Assembly: GCA_005881495.1 (NCBI GenBank)
Contig: VBHI01000259.1
Location: 1-8,096 of the forward strand
Direction: 5' to 3'
Length of the DNA: 8,096 bases
Source of the DNA: Chloroflexota bacterium
GTDB lineage: Bacteria > Chloroflexota > Ktedonobacteria > Ktedonobacterales > Ktedonobacteraceae
Shown: in pieces, positions 5,258-8,096 of the stretch
Numbering within the stretch: the first letter of the stretch is position 1
How the letters are laid out: every line of letters begins with the position of its first letter
Made by a program: the position numbers and the translations under genes
Notes under the pieces: model-generated
The model's input: the letters and a program-made list of their open reading frames with translations, nothing else
The model's database searches: none
What the model was told of the DNA's origin: nothing

Positions 5258-7081
5258 TCAACAAATTGTAGCATCATAGAGCGCATAGATAGCGCGCTCC
5301 TGTTCCTCGTATGTATCTTGAATATCTAACTTCCATTCTACAACGGGGGCTTGTACGCTGCAAGCACATACCAGCAGTTTTGCGCGCTCTATAACGTCTT
5401 TTTTCTCTTCTGTTGTGGCGATGGGCACAGGGAGTCGCGCCAGGACGTGTTGCTCAATCTGCGGCTGCACCCACTTGTAGGCCGTGTGGAGCACATAGAC
5501 ATAATTGCGCAAGAGGCGGGAGTTGAGCAAGGCCAGGAAGAAATAGAGGTCATCCACCGGCATATTTTGCTCGCGTGGATGCAGCAAATAGAGTGTCTGT
5601 AATGCCACATGTCCCCCCAAATCGAGCGTACCTTGAAGTTGATCTGTGCTCTTGACGACCAGTAGTTTCGGTGAGAGATAGCGCTCAAAGGGCTTGGTGA
5701 TGGCCTCGCAGGCTATGAACCAGTCTGTGCGCGGGGTGACATAGGGGCAAGTATCTTTTCCCCCGCGGAGTACTGGATACCAGGCACTCGAGGGCGACCG
5801 CAGGTCTGAGGGCGATCGCAGGTCCGAAGGCGACCACAAGGGATCGCCCCTACCATGGACGGGCAGAGATCGCTCGTTTGAAAATAATGTTTCTTTTTGG
5901 ACGAGGTGTGAGCTCTTTTTGCCAAGTTCTTCGCCGCGGCGGATCGACAAAAAACGGTCCAGGGAGGCAAAACGAGAAGATTGTGCAGGGGTTTCGCTCA
6001 GGTAGGTTTGCAAGCGTTCAATGATTGAAGCCTGTTCGGTGCTCAAAAGATAACGCAATTCGCCGCGGGGCTGGCGTAGAAACAATGATTGAGAGACCGT
6101 AGGGGCGGGAGAGGTAGGGGAGGGTGGAGGGGACGCTTGCGTCGCCCACCGTCCTGATCCTCGCTCCACCTCACGGGCGACGCAAGCGTCCCCTCCCTCC
6201 ACATCATCCTCCCCCGCCCCTACGGGTTTCGGTATCTGTCCCAATAACTTACCTGTAAAAGGGGGCAGCTTCCATCGCTCTCGTTTCCATGCGACCTGGT
6301 GCTGGCTTTTTGGGGGAACTTTTTGGGCGATGATGACGACGGCGCCCACGTGGGCAGTAAAGACGTCTGCAAGGTGCCAGAGATGATGTATGCTGAACTC
6401 TTTGAGCAAACGCGCGCGCTCGTTGGCAGCATTGGTACGCGCCAGCAAGGGATCTGGCAGCACCAGGCCAAGCCAGCCACCGGGACGCACAATCTGCAGC
6501 CCCAGGCTCAAAAAAAGCAAATAACTATCAATCTGTCCGCGTTGGTGTGTAGAGCGATAGCCGCTAAGGTCGATATTCTTTGCCGCGAGATAGGGAGGAT
6601 TGGCGAGGAACAAATCGACGCAAGGCTCTTCCCAGGGGAGAGTGAGAGCGTCGGCCTGGTGAATGTGCCAGGTTGGAGTGCCTGCGAGATACGCCGGGCT
6701 CATTGTGCCTATCGCGTCTGCTACAGTTGCACTCAACTGCATCTCTGCCAGGAAGCAGGAGACCGGGTCGGGATCAAAGCCCCAGATATTGTGCTGAACG
6801 AGGAGTGCAAGTTCGTCCTGTGGTACGTTTGTATACACACCTGAGGAGATCAAACGACGGGCCGCCGCCGCAAGGAAATTGCCGCTGCCACAAGCTGGAT
6901 CAAGCACGCGGATTGAGCGTAGGTCAGCAGCGGGAGTAGTGCTATGATAGCCGCAGGCGTCCAGTATGTGTTCTACCAGGATTGTTGGAGTTGAGAAGTG
7001 GCCACGACTACGCCGTTCCTGCAACGACAACGAGGCTTCATACCATCCAACTTGCTCTTCTAGTACCCCATACAATGACAT
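5258..7081 (-). CDS. N6-adenine DNA methyltransferase, TaqI/Eco57I type, with repeat-derived inserts
   Basis: This 607-residue class I methyltransferase should transfer methyl from SAM to N6 of adenine in a short DNA target. Motif X is GHFSTP (27-32), motif I DPACGSGNFL (61-70) and motif IV NPPY (161-164), in the order of gamma-class TaqI-like enzymes. The C-terminal third, with YPVLRGGKD (435-443), LLVVKSTDQLQGTLDLGG (473-490) and LLNSRLLRNYV (518-528), resembles the TaqI-type target-recognition domain. No nuclease motif is seen, and no endonuclease gene is adjacent, so it may be an orphan methylase. Two stretches do not look like ancestral protein: residues about 286-329, encoded by an inverted repeat, and about 410-432, which includes SDLRSP twice, encoded by direct repeats. 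Both keep the frame, lie outside the motifs and could be loops. The start ATG at 7081 follows AAAGGA (7094-7089) by 7 bases. rnc ends 26 bases upstream, suggesting one transcript. Confidence 0.88.
   Translation of the reverse strand: MSLYGVLEEQVGWYEASLSLQERRSRGHFSTPTILVEHILDACGYHSTTPAADLRSIRVLDPACGSGNFLAAAARRLISSGVYTNVPQDELALLVQHNIWGFDPDPVSCFLAEMQLSATVADAIGTMSPAYLAGTPTWHIHQADALTLPWEEPCVDLFLANPPYLAAKNIDLSGYRSTHQRGQIDSYLLFLSLGLQIVRPGGWLGLVLPDPLLARTNAANERARLLKEFSIHHLWHLADVFTAHVGAVVIIAQKVPPKSQHQVAWKRERWKLPPFTGKLLGQIPKPVGAGEDDVEGGDACVAREVERGSGRWATQASPPPSPTSPAPTVSQSLFLRQPRGELRYLLSTEQASIIERLQTYLSETPAQSSRFASLDRFLSIRRGEELGKKSSHLVQKETLFSNERSLPVHGRGDPLWSPSDLRSPSDLRSPSSAWYPVLRGGKDTCPYVTPRTDWFIACEAITKPFERYLSPKLLVVKSTDQLQGTLDLGGHVALQTLYLLHPREQNMPVDDLYFFLALLNSRLLRNYVYVLHTAYKWVQPQIEQHVLARLPVPIATTEEKKDVIERAKLLVCACSVQAPVVEWKLDIQDTYEEQERAIYALYDATIC
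5790..5853. repeat. Three 18-bp direct repeats plus a palindromic tail, inside the methyltransferase gene
   Basis: Units at 5790-5807 (GAGGGCGACCGCAGGTCT), 5808-5825 (GAGGGCGATCGCAGGTCC) and 5826-5843 (GAAGGCGACCACAAGGGA) follow head to tail; the first two differ at 2 of 18 positions and the third is diverged. The third unit runs into the 25-bp motif at 5829-5853, which matches the copy at 3690-3714. A unit length of 18 preserves the reading frame and encodes six residues (SDLRSP). Confidence 0.75.
6097..6225. repeat. 129-bp in-frame inverted-repeat element (MITE- or RPE-like)
   Basis: Arms at 6097-6147 and 6175-6225 are each 51 bases and match as reverse complements at 43 of 51 positions. 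The outermost 13 and the innermost 22 pairs are perfect. The spacer is 27 bases. The termini read CCGTAGGGGCGGG. Total length is 129 bases, exactly 43 codons, and the frame of the host gene stays open on the minus strand. The inner arm core GGACGCTTGCGTCGCCC resembles the palindromic core of the 25-bp repeats at 3690 and 5829. No transposase or clear target-site duplication is visible. Confidence 0.8.
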
Positions 7082-7107
7082 AGACCAATCCTTTGGACAG
7101 CGGGCGA

Positions 7108-7806
7108 TTATTTGTGACTCATCAATTCCAAAGCTTCACGTGCAGCTAAACGGCCAGCCTCTTTAATGCTTGATGCTTTGCCCATGCCCAGTAAAAAATC
7201 GTGCTCAAAGACACCAACGGTAAAGAGTCGATCATTGGTATGCCCGCTCTGCTCTAAGACGCGGTAACGCGGGAGATTCCCCGAACGCTGCAAAACGATT
7301 TTCTGCAGTTTTCCCTTGGGATTCGTGTCAATCGACAGGTGATTCAACTGTGATACCACGGGCAAAATGAAGCGCGCAACAAAGTCACGAGCCACCTCTG
7401 GCCCCTGGTCAATCTGGATGGCCCCCACCAGCGCCTCCAGCACATCACCACAAAGAGAATCGCGTGACCGTTCATTGAAGGTGCGCAGGTTGACGATATC
7501 CACGCGAATATAGGGGAAGAGGCCGATTTGTTGCCCAATCCTGGCCAGAATGCGGCGGCTGACAACCTCGGACTTCAGCGCGGTCATCTCTCCCTCGGAG
7601 GCGTTGGGGTAGTTGCGATAGATATACTCTACCACGTGCGCGCTGATAATGGCATCACCGAGGAACTCGAGGGTATCATAAGAGTCACGGACGGCTGTAT
7701 CTGGACAGCAAGAATGGTGCGTCACTGCTCGCAGTAACAACGAACGGTCACGAAATCTTACTTGTAGTAGCACTTCTAATTCTTTTAGCTTCTCTTCATA
7801 CTCCAT
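7108..7806 (-). CDS. rnc: Ribonuclease III
   Basis: This 232-residue endonuclease cleaves double-stranded RNA, maturing rRNA precursors and some mRNAs. The catalytic domain holds the signature YDTLEFLGDAI (43-53) and the second acidic motif GDVLEALVGAI (120-130). The metal-binding and catalytic residues E47, D51, D121 and E124 are all present (equivalent to E40, D44, D107 and E110 of the Aquifex enzyme). A double-stranded-RNA-binding domain follows: NPKGKLQKIVLQ (162-173), PRYRVLEQSGHTNDRLFTVGV (from 179), and GMGKASSIKEAGRLAAREAL (207-226). Length is standard. The start at 7806 is the natural family N-terminus but has no Shine-Dalgarno sequence; the gap of 16 bases to the upstream copZ-like gene contains TATAAT instead. 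The DNA methyltransferase follows 26 bases downstream. Confidence 0.95.
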   Translation of the reverse strand: MEYEEKLKELEVLLQVRFRDRSLLLRAVTHHSCCPDTAVRDSYDTLEFLGDAIISAHVVEYIYRNYPNASEGEMTALKSEVVSRRILARIGQQIGLFPYIRVDIVNLRTFNERSRDSLCGDVLEALVGAIQIDQGPEVARDFVARFILPVVSQLNHLSIDTNPKGKLQKIVLQRSGNLPRYRVLEQSGHTNDRLFTVGVFEHDFLLGMGKASSIKEAGRLAAREALELMSHK

Positions 7807-7814
7807 ACAGCACT

Positions 7815-7820
7815 ATTATA
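7815..7820 (-). promoter_or_regulatory. TATAAT -10-like box just before rnc
   Basis: A consensus TATAAT ends 8 bases before the rnc ATG, with no ribosome binding site in between. Initiation at the usual distance would give a leaderless or nearly leaderless rnc message. No convincing -35 box is found at 16-18 bases, so this may be chance in an A/T-rich gap. Confidence 0.3.
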
Positions 7821-7822
7821 TC

Positions 7823-8047
7823 TTATTTTTTTTTCGCAACGGTATAGCCAACATCGTCGAGCGCAGCTTCGACCTTGTCTAGCGAAATTTTTGTAGGATC
7901 GTAGCGCAGGTGAACGGTTTTAGTAGGGATGTCAGTATCGACTGTTACTATGCCCGGCAATTCCGTCAATGCTCCATTTATCGCCTTTACACAATGCTCA
8001 CAACTAATGTCGGGGACTGAGAGCACGGATTCTTGTGCTGCTGCCAT
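7823..8047 (-). CDS. CopZ-like heavy-metal-associated (HMA) domain protein
   Basis: This 74-residue cytosolic metallochaperone carries a single HMA (ferredoxin-like) domain. VPDISCEHC (residues 11-19) is the metal-binding loop with the two cysteines of CxxC (C16 and C19), which bind Cu(I) in CopZ and related carriers. The rest, with GALTELPGIVTVDTDIPTKTV, YDPTKIS and VEAALDDVGYTV, matches the family fold. The usual Met before the loop is Ile here (DISC for GMTC), so another soft metal is possible. The start is placed at 8047, the third codon of the longest frame, because AAGGAG (8060-8055) is 7 bases from it but only 1 base from the ATG at 8053. The gene ends in a run of nine A that encodes Lys-Lys-Lys and the stop. 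It is followed by rnc after 16 bases. No copper ATPase or CsoR gene is in view. Bases 8061-8096 upstream show no clear promoter. Confidence 0.9.
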   Translation of the reverse strand: MAAAQESVLSVPDISCEHCVKAINGALTELPGIVTVDTDIPTKTVHLRYDPTKISLDKVEAALDDVGYTVAKKK

Positions 8048-8096
8048 TTGCATTCTCCTTTATAAAAAAGTAACGAGTTATCTACGACTTAACGGT

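Noticed and set aside
5812..5819. GCGATCGC, the HIP1 octamer of cyanobacteria
   Set aside because: It occurs once, as a variant within the 18-bp repeat; there is no dispersed pattern of it in the window.
5790..5853. CRISPR-like array
   Set aside because: Units are 18 bp and directly adjacent with no spacers, and they are translated within a gene.

Overview
The window reads as chromosomal DNA from a large-genome, environmental, non-proteobacterial bacterium. The best guess is a member of the Ktedonobacteria (Chloroflexota). This is inferred, not shown. The hints are a stand-alone B12-binding methylmalonyl-CoA mutase small subunit next to MeaB, a Gmad2-type lipoprotein, a TRM11-like methylase, mixed base composition, and short palindromic repeats scattered in and between genes. 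No rRNA, tRNA, CRISPR array, transposase or phage gene was found.

Left part (1-1350): an accessory patchwork. A promoter with a 20-bp spacer filled by a perfect 22-bp palindrome, the classic layout for a MerR-family activator, drives a SnoaL-like gene (56-904). The second half of that gene is abruptly GC-rich and looks like another, HutX/ChuX-like protein. Next come two broken genes: a DUF427 remnant on the plus strand with a frameshift and both ends missing, and the middle of a CPBP (CAAX-type) membrane protease on the minus strand. The two remnants meet within a few bases at about 1170. This stretch looks like stacked recombination and decay.

Middle part (1425-5242): a secreted lipoprotein with a Gmad2 domain (plus strand) converges on a SAM-dependent methylase (minus strand), their stop codons overlapping by 4 bases. 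Behind the methylase, also on the minus strand, lie meaB and the B12-binding small subunit of methylmalonyl-CoA mutase, 7 bases apart. Together these two serve the methylmalonyl-CoA/succinyl-CoA interconversion; the large catalytic subunit is not in the window. A possible 19-residue leader ORF with its own strong ribosome binding site precedes the small subunit.

Right part (5258-8047): a tight minus-strand cluster in the order copZ-like metal-binding protein, RNase III (rnc), and an N6-adenine DNA methyltransferase without a visible restriction partner. Gaps are 16 and 26 bases, so cotranscription is likely.

The most unusual feature is a family of short palindromic repeats that sits inside protein-coding sequence. 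The DNA methyltransferase carries a 129-bp inverted-repeat element (exactly 43 codons) and, separately, three 18-bp direct repeats ending in a 25-bp motif. A relative of that 25-bp motif lies just upstream of the TRM11-like methylase. The reading frame stays open through all of them, which resembles the in-gene palindromic elements known from Rickettsia.
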